From Arthrobacter sp. S41 (lineage in GTDB: Bacteria; Actinomycetota; Actinomycetes; Actinomycetales; Micrococcaceae): a DNA stretch of 64,000 nt. Within the stretch, counting starts at the first letter, position 1. Each line of letters begins with the position of its first letter. The stretch lies in NCBI RefSeq assembly GCF_004320535.1, contig NZ_SIHY01000001.1, positions 248,001 through 312,000 on the forward strand, written 5' to 3'. Under the pieces are notes generated by a model. That model made no database searches and had not been told where the DNA came from. It worked only from the letters and a program-made list of their open reading frames with translations. Below are positions 8,535-16,727 of the stretch, piece by piece. The position numbers were made by a program, and so were the translations under genes.

Positions 8535-9352
8535 TGACAAGCGAAATTGAGGTTACTGAAGGCATCGGCGAACGGGGTAATAGAGACCCTGCGCCGGCGG
8601 TGACCCGAGCCTTGGGAATTCTAGGTCTGCTTGCTGAAGCCGATGGTCGTGCGCTCTCACTTAGTGAGCTCGCACGAACCTTGGGCATTGCCAAATCCTC
8701 CTGCGCCAACCTTTGCCAAGCATTGGAAGACGGCGAAATGATACGGCGCACCAGTGACGGATTTGGACTGGGTCGACGCAATGCCGAACTTGGCGGAGCG
8801 TACTCGCTGCAGTTCAATCAGGTGCGCGAATTCTTCGGGCTCATCTCATCCTCACCCACCCTGCGTGGTGAGCTGGTGCAGATTGCCATGCTTGATGGCG
8901 CGGACGCGCTGTACCTAGCTCGTCATGAGGGGCGTATGCCTTACCGCTTTGGTGCTCCTCTGGGTTCGCGGCTACCGGCCGTCTTTAGTGCGGCGGGTAA
9001 TGCGCTGCTAATGTCGCTCACCGAAGATCAGCTGACCGAACATATCGACCAGAATCTGCCATTGCGCAGTGGGATTGATGGTCTGGAAGTGACGCCGAAG
9101 GAACTTCGTCAACGTTTGACGCTGGCGCGTGAGCGTGGATTTGCGGTGGATGAAGGGCATTCAACCAGTGGCGTTACCGGCGTAGCCGTACCGTTGGCTG
9201 CCTGGTCGCCAGGTGATCCGCCATTGGCTCTTGGAACTGCTATTCCGATGGATCAGGCTGACCCGTTACGTGTGGCTGCTGTAGGTACTGCACTACGCGA
9301 AGTGGCTGCGCGTCTTGAAAATCCTTGGAGAGCCCGCGCCGCACGAGACTAA
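8534..9352 (+). CDS. IclR-family transcriptional regulator
   Basis: A 272-residue regulator with an N-terminal winged helix (about residues 20-85: ALGILGLLAEADGRALSLSELARTLGI) and a C-terminal GAF-like ligand domain ending in VDEGHSTSGVTGVAVPL. IclR proteins usually bind a small acid and control adjacent catabolic genes. Here the neighbours are two hydroxyacid dehydrogenases and an MHS transporter, and a shared promoter block at 7417-7446 and 9465-9496 is its likely target. The start ATG overlaps the stop of the preceding dehydrogenase by one base. Confidence 0.9.
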   Translation: MTSEIEVTEGIGERGNRDPAPAVTRALGILGLLAEADGRALSLSELARTLGIAKSSCANLCQALEDGEMIRRTSDGFGLGRRNAELGGAYSLQFNQVREFFGLISSSPTLRGELVQIAMLDGADALYLARHEGRMPYRFGAPLGSRLPAVFSAAGNALLMSLTEDQLTEHIDQNLPLRSGIDGLEVTPKELRQRLTLARERGFAVDEGHSTSGVTGVAVPLAAWSPGDPPLALGTAIPMDQADPLRVAAVGTALREVAARLENPWRARAARD

Positions 9353-9384
9353 TTGTCTCTAGCGAAAACTAAATAGTGTTTTAG

Positions 9385-9433
9385 AGCGTCACCTCGTTTC
9401 CCCTTGTGAAGGGCGTGCGAGGTGGCGCTTTTG
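9385..9433 (+). terminator. intrinsic terminator after IclR gene
   Basis: AGCGTCACCTCG (9385-9396) pairs with CGAGGTGGCGCT (9418-9429) apart from one T-G pair, and is followed by TTTTG. The loop itself contains a small CCCCTT/AAGGGC helix. It separates the dehydrogenase-iclR unit from the transporter. Confidence 0.7.
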
Positions 9434-9464
9434 TTTTCCAAGAAATATCAACCAAAAATAATGC

Positions 9465-9496
9465 GTCCAATATGTTGTACAGCGTTCGCTATGCTG
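9465..9496. promoter_or_regulatory. second copy of the IclR-locus promoter block
   Basis: The segment starting GTCCAATATGTTGTACA and ending CGCTATGCTG matches 7417-7446 over most positions with a two-base length difference. It lies 54 bp before the transporter start. Shared sequence in two promoters flanking an IclR gene points to common control. Confidence 0.5.
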
Positions 9497-9549
9497 GTAT
9501 CTTCAATTCAGGTAGAAGTGATGTGCTTCACTCGTCAAAGGAGACCACC

Positions 9550-11028
9550 ATGAATTCAACGCCAACGGGAGCCACCGGCTCCGGCGGTTCAGCACTTGAT
9601 GCGAACTACGCTAAAAACCTGCAACGGGCCACCTTGGCCTCGAGTATTGGTAGTGCACTGGAGTATTTCGACTTCGCTCTGTACGGCTTGGCCACGGCGC
9701 TGATTTTCAATGTGCTCTTCTTCCCACAAGGCGATCCGGCCATGGCCACGGTGGCAGCATTCGCCACCTTTGGTGTTGGATTTATTGCTCGGCCTTTTGG
9801 TGGCCTGTTCTTCGGAATGCTCGGTGACCGGTTGGGGCGAAAGATTGTCCTGATCATCACCATCATGCTGATGGGCGGCGCATCAACCTTGATTGGTGTA
9901 TTGCCTACCTATCAGATGGCTGGCATCTGGTCCCCAATTCTGCTGGTGCTCCTGCGCCTTTTGCAGGGCTTCGGCGCAGGTGCCGAACAAGCCGGCGCTA
10001 CCGTGCTGATGGCAGAGTACTCACCAACTGCACGACGCGGATTCTTCTCGGCCCTACCATTTATCGGTATTCAGGCCGGAACTTTGCTGGCCGCGGTGGT
10101 GTTCTCGCTGCTAACCATGCTGCCTGAAGAAGCCTTGATGACCTGGGGCTGGCGTGTACCGTTCCTGGCATCATTCTTACTGATCATCCTGGCTGTGCTT
10201 ATCCGTTCAAAGTTGGAAGAAACCCCAACCTTTGTTGAGATGGAAAAGCGCGAACAGGTCTCCGAGCACCCACTGCGCGAGCTATTCCGCAACGGTTTCC
10301 CCGGCGTGCTGGTAGGTATCGGTCTGCGCATGGCGGAAAACGGTGGCTCCTACATGTTCCAGGGCCTGGCACTGAGCTTCTTCGTCACCATTGTTGGACC
10401 GGAAGCCGACAAGGGCTTGCTTACCTGGGGTGTGACCATTGGTTCGTTGATCGGTGTCTTCTCGGTACCGTTTGCCGGAGCACTCTCTGATCGTTTCGGA
10501 CGTCGAATCATTTATCGTGCCGGCGCGGTCTTCATGCTGGTGTACTCACTGCCAGCATGGTGGGCCTTGACCCTGGGCAGCCACGCCTTGGCCATTGCCG
10601 TGATCGCAGTGGGCATCGGCTTTGGTGTTGCCACGATGCTTGGCCCACAGTGCGCCATGCTTCCTGAACTCTTTGGCAGTCGTCACCGTTACTTGGGTGT
10701 GGCTATGGCCCGCGAAATCTCTGCAGTGCTCGCCGGTGGTTTGGCCGGTGTGCTCGGTGCCTACCTGATTGCCATCACCGATGGCAGCTGGTTGGTCTTG
10801 GGACTGTATATGGCAGTGCTTTCGGCCATCACCGTAGCTTCGACCTTCTTGGTTCCTGAAACCCTGCGTCGAGATTTGACCCGCACCGACGATGCAGTCA
10901 AGATTTCCTCGGTAGAAGCAGGCGACGATGTCTGGCTCTCCGGCAGTCAAGGTATGGGTGCCTCGGCAGTTTCTGCTCGCACCTCCTTCACCGTAGACCG
11001 GGAGCCGGTCTCGATGGACGAACGGTAG
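9550..11028 (+). CDS. MFS metabolite:H+ symporter (MHS family)
   Basis: A 492-residue membrane transporter. The N-terminal LASSIGSALEYFDFALYG and the loop GDRLGRK after transmembrane segment 2 are typical of the MHS branch (ShiA, KgtP, ProP relatives) that imports small organic acids or osmolytes. A second GALSDRFGRR loop marks the second half. Position next to hydroxyacid dehydrogenases and a shared promoter block suggests it imports the 2-hydroxyacid or related substrate; this is inferred. ATG 9550 follows AAAGGAG; the longer open frame from 9406 would include the terminator and promoter. The C-terminal tail of about 50 residues is polar. Confidence 0.88.
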   Translation: MNSTPTGATGSGGSALDANYAKNLQRATLASSIGSALEYFDFALYGLATALIFNVLFFPQGDPAMATVAAFATFGVGFIARPFGGLFFGMLGDRLGRKIVLIITIMLMGGASTLIGVLPTYQMAGIWSPILLVLLRLLQGFGAGAEQAGATVLMAEYSPTARRGFFSALPFIGIQAGTLLAAVVFSLLTMLPEEALMTWGWRVPFLASFLLIILAVLIRSKLEETPTFVEMEKREQVSEHPLRELFRNGFPGVLVGIGLRMAENGGSYMFQGLALSFFVTIVGPEADKGLLTWGVTIGSLIGVFSVPFAGALSDRFGRRIIYRAGAVFMLVYSLPAWWALTLGSHALAIAVIAVGIGFGVATMLGPQCAMLPELFGSRHRYLGVAMAREISAVLAGGLAGVLGAYLIAITDGSWLVLGLYMAVLSAITVASTFLVPETLRRDLTRTDDAVKISSVEAGDDVWLSGSQGMGASAVSARTSFTVDREPVSMDER

Positions 11029-11076
11029 ATCCCAACGGCCACAAATGACCGTGGGTAGATAACCAAAACTCAAAAC

Positions 11077-11116
11077 GCGAACCTCCAAGCAACTGGGTTG
11101 CTTGGAGGTTCGCTTT
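11077..11116 (+). terminator. strong intrinsic terminator after transporter
   Basis: A 17-bp perfect stem (11077-11093 with 11097-11113), built around ACCTCCAAGC/GCTTGGAGGT, with a TGG loop and TTTG after it, ends the transporter transcript. Confidence 0.85.
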
Positions 11117-11435
11117 GTTCTGGGCAAAACACTAATTTTGTGAACCCTGCTACTGGGGGACTGGTTTAGTGGTCTGGACTACCCAGAAGTAGTAAAATGA
11201 CGAAAAACTTGTTACTCGGCGTAAGTTTTGGCGCTGAGATGGCTGAATTTAGGTGCGCAGAGCGCCGCGATGTGGCAAAGTTACACTGGGCGCAGTCCAT
11301 AATAGGGCGCGGCACCGGCGCAGTCTCGTGGCTGAGGCCAAAACTAAAGTCAACTCGCATCATTAGTTCGGGTAGCGCTAGACCACGCACATCAGGTGGC
11401 AAGCGACTGCACTGAGCCACAAACAGAAGGACCCT
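11117..11435 (+). other. gene-poor 319-bp upstream region of SH3b protein
   Basis: No convincing gene: the longest frame (11197-11415) has no ribosome-binding site and an unlikely composition. The GGGGAACCC core of the ydaO/c-di-AMP riboswitch, common before actinobacterial cell-wall hydrolases, is absent. An AAGGA element at 11427-11431 serves the next gene. The rest may be promoter and untranslated leader; no known RNA family was recognised. Confidence 0.5.
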
Positions 11436-12863
11436 ATGAGGATTCCTGGACGTAGTGCCGCCTTAGCGCTGGCCGTAACCATGACCATCGGAACAGGTGC
11501 ACAGGCAGCGGTTGCAACCGCAGCCACCCCTGAAGTTCCCAAATCATTGCCTTCGACTAAGCTCAACGTCGCAGCTGCAAAGTCCACAGTCACCAAGCGC
11601 ACCACGGCGAATCTGCGCTTGCGTGCCAAGGGCAGCACATCTTCGGCCACCTTGGCGGTCATTCCCAAGGGAACCAAACTCACCATTTTGGGCACCAGCG
11701 GATCATGGAGCAAGGTTCGATACGCTGGCAAGACCGGTTGGTCTTCCAACTCCTACCTAGCCACCGTCTCCGCGTCGCAAAACAACGGTGGCGCCGTGCG
11801 CTACACCATTGCCAATCTGAACCTTCGCAGTGGCGGTGGAACTAACTATCGCTCGCTAGGTGTGATCCCTAAGGGTGAGCGTGTCACCGTCCTGAAAACT
11901 TCTGGCGGCTGGGCCAAGGTTTCTTCTTCCAAGGGCACCGGCTGGTCCAAGGCCAGCTACCTCAAGTCCTCGGGCGTTTCCTCGACCCCAGAGAAGTCCA
12001 CCCCGGAAACAACGAGCACTTCTCGTTACACCACAGCTAACCTGAATCTGCGTACCGGTGCTGGACTCAGCTACCGTTCACGGGGTGTGATCCCCAAGGG
12101 CGAAAAGGTCAAGGTCTATCGCTCCTCGGGCAACTGGGCTCAGGTTTCAACTTCCAAGGGAACAGGCTGGGTCAGCAAGTCGTACCTCGGCAATGCCGCT
12201 ACGCCGCAGAAGCCACAACCAGCGCCTAAACCAGAGCAGACTCCTACCAAGACTGCCTACGCCACTTCCAGCGTGAACCTTCGTTCCGGTCCGGGAACTA
12301 ACTACCAGGTCAAGGGAGTTGTTCCGGCTAGTTCCAAGGTTCAGGTACTCAGTGCCGAGGCCGGCTGGTCAAAGGTTTCCGGCAGTGTTGGTGTCGGCTA
12401 TGTCGCCTCTAGCTACCTGAGCACTTCGGCAACTGGCTCGTCAACCAGCGGGGTGCGCAGCGATACCCGACTGGTCATGAACACGGTCAGCAGACTGTTC
12501 GCCGGCGATTTCACCTCACTGGGCACTCTGCGTTCAGGCTCTGTAGGCCATAGCTCAGGACGAGCAGTAGACGTGATGATCCGCAATTACCAGAGCGCCT
12601 CAGGCGTTCAGGCCGGTGACCGCATCGCTCAGTTCCTTCTGGATAACCGTCAGCAGCTGGGCATCAGCTACCTGATTTGGCAGGACAAGATCTGGTTGGG
12701 TGAGAGCAAGGGATGGGAGCCATACTCTACTTCAGGTAAGTACGGCACTCAGTTCACAAACAACTGGACTGACAACACCCGACACATGAACCATATCCAT
12801 GTGGAGACCTTTGGTGATTCTGCAACCGGTGGGGCACTAAACTACCGCATGCTGAACGGCTAA
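11436..12863 (+). CDS. secreted four-SH3b protein with M15-like C-terminal domain
   Basis: A 475-residue exported protein: signal peptide (about residues 1-30, cleavage near AQA/ATA), four bacterial SH3 domains (about 57-110, 122-177, 198-252, 275-329) each with an NLR(S/T)G...W.KV core, and a C-terminal domain (about 341-475) of the ARB-07466 type. That domain shows HSSGRAVDVMI and HMNHIHVE, resembling the zinc ligands of LAS/M15 peptidases, so it may bind or cut peptidoglycan peptides; catalysis is not proven. SH3b repeats normally attach to the cell wall. It is followed by its own terminator and stands alone as a transcription unit. Confidence 0.85.
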   Translation: MRIPGRSAALALAVTMTIGTGAQAAVATAATPEVPKSLPSTKLNVAAAKSTVTKRTTANLRLRAKGSTSSATLAVIPKGTKLTILGTSGSWSKVRYAGKTGWSSNSYLATVSASQNNGGAVRYTIANLNLRSGGGTNYRSLGVIPKGERVTVLKTSGGWAKVSSSKGTGWSKASYLKSSGVSSTPEKSTPETTSTSRYTTANLNLRTGAGLSYRSRGVIPKGEKVKVYRSSGNWAQVSTSKGTGWVSKSYLGNAATPQKPQPAPKPEQTPTKTAYATSSVNLRSGPGTNYQVKGVVPASSKVQVLSAEAGWSKVSGSVGVGYVASSYLSTSATGSSTSGVRSDTRLVMNTVSRLFAGDFTSLGTLRSGSVGHSSGRAVDVMIRNYQSASGVQAGDRIAQFLLDNRQQLGISYLIWQDKIWLGESKGWEPYSTSGKYGTQFTNNWTDNTRHMNHIHVETFGDSATGGALNYRMLNG

Positions 12864-12874
12864 AAGCAACGCAC

Positions 12875-12919
12875 AAAGCAGTAGACGCTTGAACATTGTG
12901 TTCAAGCGTCTACTGCTTT
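12875..12919 (+). terminator. intrinsic terminator after SH3b gene
   Basis: A 21-bp stem (12875-12895 with 12899-12919) around GTAGACGCTT/AAGCGTCTAC with a TTG loop. It begins with AAA and ends with TTT, so it could work in both directions. Confidence 0.85.
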
Positions 12920-12968
12920 AATAGGCCTCGGCAGCCGGAGTGCTGGCTCGTCGCACCGCAGCCGGGGC

Positions 12969-13171
12969 CTGAAGGGCAGCGGGCCAATGAAACCTGACAG
13001 AGCTTTCGCCCTTCAGCTCCAAGACTCTGGCGCCTGGCTACAGCGTGTTATAGGTTGGGCGTGTTGTGAACGCTGTCTGCGGGGAAGGACCTGACCCCGC
13101 ATTTGATATGTGCTTCACCGAACCTTGGGCTCCGCCCCGCAGACGTTTCAGATATCTCAGGAGAACCATTG
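12969..13171 (+). promoter_or_regulatory. structured leader upstream of PfkB kinase
   Basis: CTGAAGGGC (12969-12977) pairs with GCCCTTCAG (13008-13016). Further down GTCTGCGGGG (13075-13084) can pair with CCCCGCAGAC (13135-13144), while its GCGGGG part can instead pair with CCCCGC at 13095-13100. A TATAGG-like -10 lies near 13050. AGGAG at 13159-13163 is the ribosome-binding site. No known riboswitch class was recognised. Confidence 0.4.
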
Positions 13172-14038
13172 ATGGCCTCATCCCGCATTGTCATTGCCGG
13201 TCCGGCCACATGGAATCATCTGATCAAGATGGATCACCTACCAGAACCGGTACCTCACACGCAGTTCGCACAGTCAGCCTGGCACACGGTAGGCGGAACA
13301 AGCGCGGGTAAAGCACTGCATCTGGCCGGGCTGGCAGCGGATGTTGAGCTATGGACCAGTTTGGATGAGGACACAGATGGCACTCGGGTAAAAAGCCTGC
13401 TCGAAACCGCCGGAGTCCACGTTCAGGTCATCCCAAGCAAGGACACCGAACGGCACGTTAACCTCATGGCTGGTGGAAGCCGAGTTTCCATCTATGTCTC
13501 TACGGTCTCTGCACCAACAGCCGCGTCGGTAGCAGCCCTTTGTGAGGCAGTAATGGGCGCACGTGTTGCGGTCATCGACCTCAGCGTCGTGGGCCAGCAC
13601 CTCTTGGATTTGTTACCTGTTGAGCACCCGCCACTGTGGATGGATCTACATGACTATGACGGGTCCTCGACCTTCCACGAACCATTTCTGAGCCGGGCCA
13701 GCACAGTCTTCATGAATGACGACGGAACTGATGATCCCTGGACGCTCATGAAGTCCTGTCTTGAACGTGGCCCGCAGCTGGCGGTGTGCACCTTGGGTGC
13801 CAAAGGTGCGATCGCCTTGGAAGCTGACGGCACCCGGCACCAGGTTGCAGCCGCACCGGCAACAATAGTTGACACCAACGGTGCAGGCGATGCGTTCATG
13901 GCAGGGTTCCTCGCTGCAACTCTGAACGGTAACGACGTCCAGGAAGCGTTAAGCGCGGCCGCGCACCAAGCTACAGAAGCTCTAAAAACCAGGCACTTGC
14001 ATCCGGTGCTCGCCGAGCTCTGGCAGCCGATTGATTAG
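13172..14038 (+). CDS. PfkB-family carbohydrate/nucleoside kinase
   Basis: A 288-residue sugar kinase. The second PfkB signature with the anion hole and catalytic aspartate, DTNGAGDAFMAGF, is at about residues 234-246; the GG-containing N-terminal signature region is HTVGGTSAGKALHLAGL. The substrate cannot be set from sequence; ribokinase-like, fructokinase-like and nucleoside kinase-like functions are all possible. I start at ATG 13172 after AGGAG with 8-base spacing. The gene faces the VanY-type peptidase convergently and lies between two cell-wall proteins, without evident pathway partners. Its long leader may be regulatory. Confidence 0.85.
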   Translation: MASSRIVIAGPATWNHLIKMDHLPEPVPHTQFAQSAWHTVGGTSAGKALHLAGLAADVELWTSLDEDTDGTRVKSLLETAGVHVQVIPSKDTERHVNLMAGGSRVSIYVSTVSAPTAASVAALCEAVMGARVAVIDLSVVGQHLLDLLPVEHPPLWMDLHDYDGSSTFHEPFLSRASTVFMNDDGTDDPWTLMKSCLERGPQLAVCTLGAKGAIALEADGTRHQVAAAPATIVDTNGAGDAFMAGFLAATLNGNDVQEALSAAAHQATEALKTRHLHPVLAELWQPID

Positions 14039-14085
14039 CAGCTAGCTGACTATGTCCAAGGGCTGCGGCATTTTATTGTGATGAT

Positions 14086-15318
14086 TTAACGCAAGTACTT
14101 GCCAGAGGCCCAACCGTTTTTACCGGCGTACTTCACTGGGTACCACCCCGATTTTTTGGAACCGGTGACGCTCACCTTTTTACCCTTGGGGATTGTCAAG
14201 ATGATTCGGTGGTTGGTTCCGTTACCGGATCGCATGTTCAGGTTTTCAGTCGTCTTAGCCGACTTTGCCTTGATGGTCTTGGAGTCATCCTTTTTTGGAG
14301 TGTCCTTGGACGTATTCGATGGCATGGAGATGTTCTTTAGGTACTTGCCAGAAACCCAACTGGTCTTTGAACTGTACTGAACCTGGTACCAACCCGAATT
14401 CTTGGAACCGGTGAGCTTGACGGTTTTGCCGTTAGGAATGGTCAGCAAAATTCGGTTGCCGGTGCCAGCGCCGCTACGCATATTCAAATTTGCGCTTGTT
14501 TTTGCCGTTCCCTTGGCGCTCTTGGAAGGAGGAGTGGTGGACTTGCTTCCGGCAACACCGTAGTAGGCCTCAAGAGTTTTCGCGCCTGAGTTCTTGTAGC
14601 TCTTGGCCAGTGACGTTCCCAAGTAGCGGAAGTGCCATGGCTCGTACGAGTATCCCGTGACCGATTCTTGGCCCTTCGGATAACGAAGGATGAAGCCGTA
14701 CTTATGTGCATTCTTTGCAACCCAACGGCCAACAGGAGTATCGGCAAAGCAGGCTTGCAGGCCGCAAGCGCTGTTGTTGTTTCCAACATCGATGGCCAGG
14801 CCCGTTTGATGCTCGCTGGTTCCCGGGACGGCCGAAATCTTAGATGCGTAGCTCTGACCGTAGATTCGTGTGTAGTAGTTGTAGAGCTCCGCCTGACGGG
14901 CGTAGGAACGGTAGCCGCTGACCGCACGAATCTTGACTCCGTCTTTGGCTGCTGCCTTGACCATCGTGGTGTAAGCAGATGATGCCGAAGATTTCAGGCG
15001 AACGTTAGTGCCTGGTACTGCAACTGTCTTAGGCGCGTATTTTTTGGGGCTCAACGGGTAGCTCTTGTTCACAAATACGTCGGTCCGGCTCGGATCACGC
15101 TGGATCTTGCGTGCAGCTATGTGTACCGCCGAGTCTACCGAGAGTGCTTGGGTGCTGATTTCGCTCGGCGCAGCAATGCTCGAAGTGGCAGAGGCTGGAG
15201 CTAGCGGCATCAATGTTGCCATTAACGCAACACTTAGCGTCATGGCCAGAGAAAGTCTAAGCATGCGTGGCGATTTCACGCGTGCGTCCAATCGGATCTC
15301 GAGTGATGTGCTGCTCAT
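14086..15318 (-). CDS. secreted D-alanyl-D-alanine carboxypeptidase (M15B, VanY-like) with two SH3b domains
   Basis: Zinc peptidase trimming peptidoglycan stem peptides outside the membrane. After a signal peptide (hydrophobic LRLSLAMTLSVALMATLMPL, then ASA) the catalytic domain shows the first zinc motif SEHQTGLAIDVG and the second EPWHFRYLG, with the GYRSYARQAELY segment before them. Two SH3b domains follow (about residues 275-330 and 355-410), both with NLNMRSG(A/N)GT. The start is uncertain: ATG 15318 is used here, an upstream TTG 15345 is possible, and a start nearer the hydrophobic core cannot be excluded. It converges on the PfkB kinase gene. Confidence 0.87.
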   Translation of the reverse strand: MSSTSLEIRLDARVKSPRMLRLSLAMTLSVALMATLMPLAPASATSSIAAPSEISTQALSVDSAVHIAARKIQRDPSRTDVFVNKSYPLSPKKYAPKTVAVPGTNVRLKSSASSAYTTMVKAAAKDGVKIRAVSGYRSYARQAELYNYYTRIYGQSYASKISAVPGTSEHQTGLAIDVGNNNSACGLQACFADTPVGRWVAKNAHKYGFILRYPKGQESVTGYSYEPWHFRYLGTSLAKSYKNSGAKTLEAYYGVAGSKSTTPPSKSAKGTAKTSANLNMRSGAGTGNRILLTIPNGKTVKLTGSKNSGWYQVQYSSKTSWVSGKYLKNISMPSNTSKDTPKKDDSKTIKAKSAKTTENLNMRSGNGTNHRIILTIPKGKKVSVTGSKKSGWYPVKYAGKNGWASGKYLR

Positions 15319-15638
15319 TTCATCACTAATCGCCCTCTGATTCAAGGTTTCTGCAATTGCTTGAAGATGAATGTTCTACTTGCCTGCGGTTTATCGACGC
15401 CAGTCTTCATTGGTGTCAAAAGGTGAATGTCCCGGTCAGAGACAGGTGGATACGTCATCTTGTGCCTGCGGCTGCGAGTTCAATTATTACGATGTGTTCA
15501 GCCAGCGGTGGAAGCGATACCGGTAGTTATGAGCTGGCATGCACAAACGCTTTTGAATGAGGTGGTCGGCGAGCATATTGATCGGACCTGACGCCCCGAA
15601 CGGGTTGATCAATCCGAGAGGAGAATTTTTCTTGCTCG
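15319..15638. other. divergent intergenic region, no gene seen
   Basis: About 320 bp between the outward-reading carboxypeptidase and acetyltransferase genes. No frame with a good start and ribosome-binding site was found. An AGGAG at about 15619-15623 probably serves the acetyltransferase. No known RNA motif recognised. Confidence 0.4.
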
Positions 15639-15662
15639 GTGAGTTTTGATAAGTTTGCGATC

Positions 15663-16172
15663 ATGCATATCCGTCCAGAAGTCTTTGATGACCGTGCTGC
15701 GGTGTATGCAGTTACGCATGCAGCCTTCGCCGGAATAGACCCGATGGTGGAACCTGAAGAGGTCTCACTTTTGCAAGAACTGTTCGACTGCGACGAGTAT
15801 GACTCCAGGTTTTCCTTGGTCGCTTTGGATGGCACCGCTGTCATTGGCCACGTGATTGCCACGTGGGGGAACATCGCTGGCGTACCGACTCTCGGGTTAG
15901 GCCCACTAGCGGTAGCCCCGGAATACCAGCACCGCGGCGTCGGATCGATCTTGATGCAGAGCATCCATGATCAGGCCGAAGCAGAAGCTCTTGGTGGAAT
16001 CGTCCTCTTGGGTGCTCCGGGCTATTACCGCCGATTTGGATATGAGCCGGCACTCGCGCGAGGAATCAACCCGAGCGACAGCACCTGGGGCGATCATTTT
16101 ATGGTCCGGGTCTTTGATGAGCGGAAGCTGCCCACCGGTCATTACCAGTATGCCAAGCCCTTCGGTGTTTGA
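15663..16172 (+). CDS. GNAT-family N-acetyltransferase
   Basis: A small acetyl-CoA-dependent transferase (169 residues from ATG 15663). It opens with the family-typical IRPEVFDDRAAVYAVTHAAF, and the acetyl-CoA pyrophosphate loop is seen in PLAVAPEYQHRGVGSILMQ; YRRFGYEPA is the usual C-terminal motif. The YhbS-like layout suggests small-molecule or protein N-acetylation, but the substrate is unknown. A GTG at 15639 would add eight residues and has AGGAG about 15 bases upstream, so the start is open. It stands alone, followed by an SRPBCC gene in the same direction. Confidence 0.82.
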   Translation: MHIRPEVFDDRAAVYAVTHAAFAGIDPMVEPEEVSLLQELFDCDEYDSRFSLVALDGTAVIGHVIATWGNIAGVPTLGLGPLAVAPEYQHRGVGSILMQSIHDQAEAEALGGIVLLGAPGYYRRFGYEPALARGINPSDSTWGDHFMVRVFDERKLPTGHYQYAKPFGV

Positions 16173-16239
16173 CTCAGAATTCTCGGTAAAAAAGTAGCGA
16201 AGTGTTGCCTGAGCCTACCGCTACGCGTAGACATGAAAC

Positions 16240-16716
16240 ATGGCATTAGATCAAAATTTAGAGCAACTGTCCTTCACCGTCTCAGGATTTATCTCCAAAG
16301 AGATTTCCGAGGTTTACGAAGCCGTTGCTGATCCCGAAAAACTCTCTAGCTACTTCACCACTGGTGGGGCTAAGGGCCGTGCTGAAACCGGGGAAACGCT
16401 CACCTGGGATTTTCATGATTTCCCTGGCGCTTTCCCGGTCAAAGTCATTGAGGCGCAGTCCCCAAAGAAAATCGTGATTCAATGGGGCGCTGAGCACACC
16501 ACCTCAGATAACGCGATGAACACCGTGACCTTCGATTTCACTTCCGTTGATAATGACACACGAACTAAAGTCGATATCACCGAAACCTCGTGGCAAGCCA
16601 CCACTGATGGCGCCAAAGCGGCCTTTGGCAATTGCATGGGATGGACCGGGATGATGGCCGCGATGAAAGCTTGGCTGGAGTACGGCATCAACCTGCGTGA
16701 GGGCTTCTACAAGTAA
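16240..16716 (+). CDS. SRPBCC/AHSA1-domain protein
   Basis: A 158-residue protein of the START-like helix-grip fold. N-terminal SGFISKEISEVYEAVADPEKLSSYFTT and the later ETLTWDF, TFDFTSVD and WTGMMAAMKAWLEYG match the AHSA1/activator-of-Hsp90-like SRPBCC group, which binds hydrophobic ligands in a deep cavity. Bacterial members have mostly unknown ligands. No clear ribosome-binding site precedes ATG 16240. It lies 67 bp after the acetyltransferase and converges on the reductase gene at 16728. Confidence 0.82.
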   Translation: MALDQNLEQLSFTVSGFISKEISEVYEAVADPEKLSSYFTTGGAKGRAETGETLTWDFHDFPGAFPVKVIEAQSPKKIVIQWGAEHTTSDNAMNTVTFDFTSVDNDTRTKVDITETSWQATTDGAKAAFGNCMGWTGMMAAMKAWLEYGINLREGFYK

Positions 16717-16727
16717 TCTCGACGAAT

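Noticed and set aside
11197-11415. 72-codon plus-strand frame
   Set aside because: No ribosome-binding site, no domain, arginine/serine-rich composition typical of non-coding frames.
11117-11435. ydaO/c-di-AMP riboswitch before the SH3b gene
   Set aside because: Expected from precedent, but the conserved GGGGAACCC core and flanking helices are not present.
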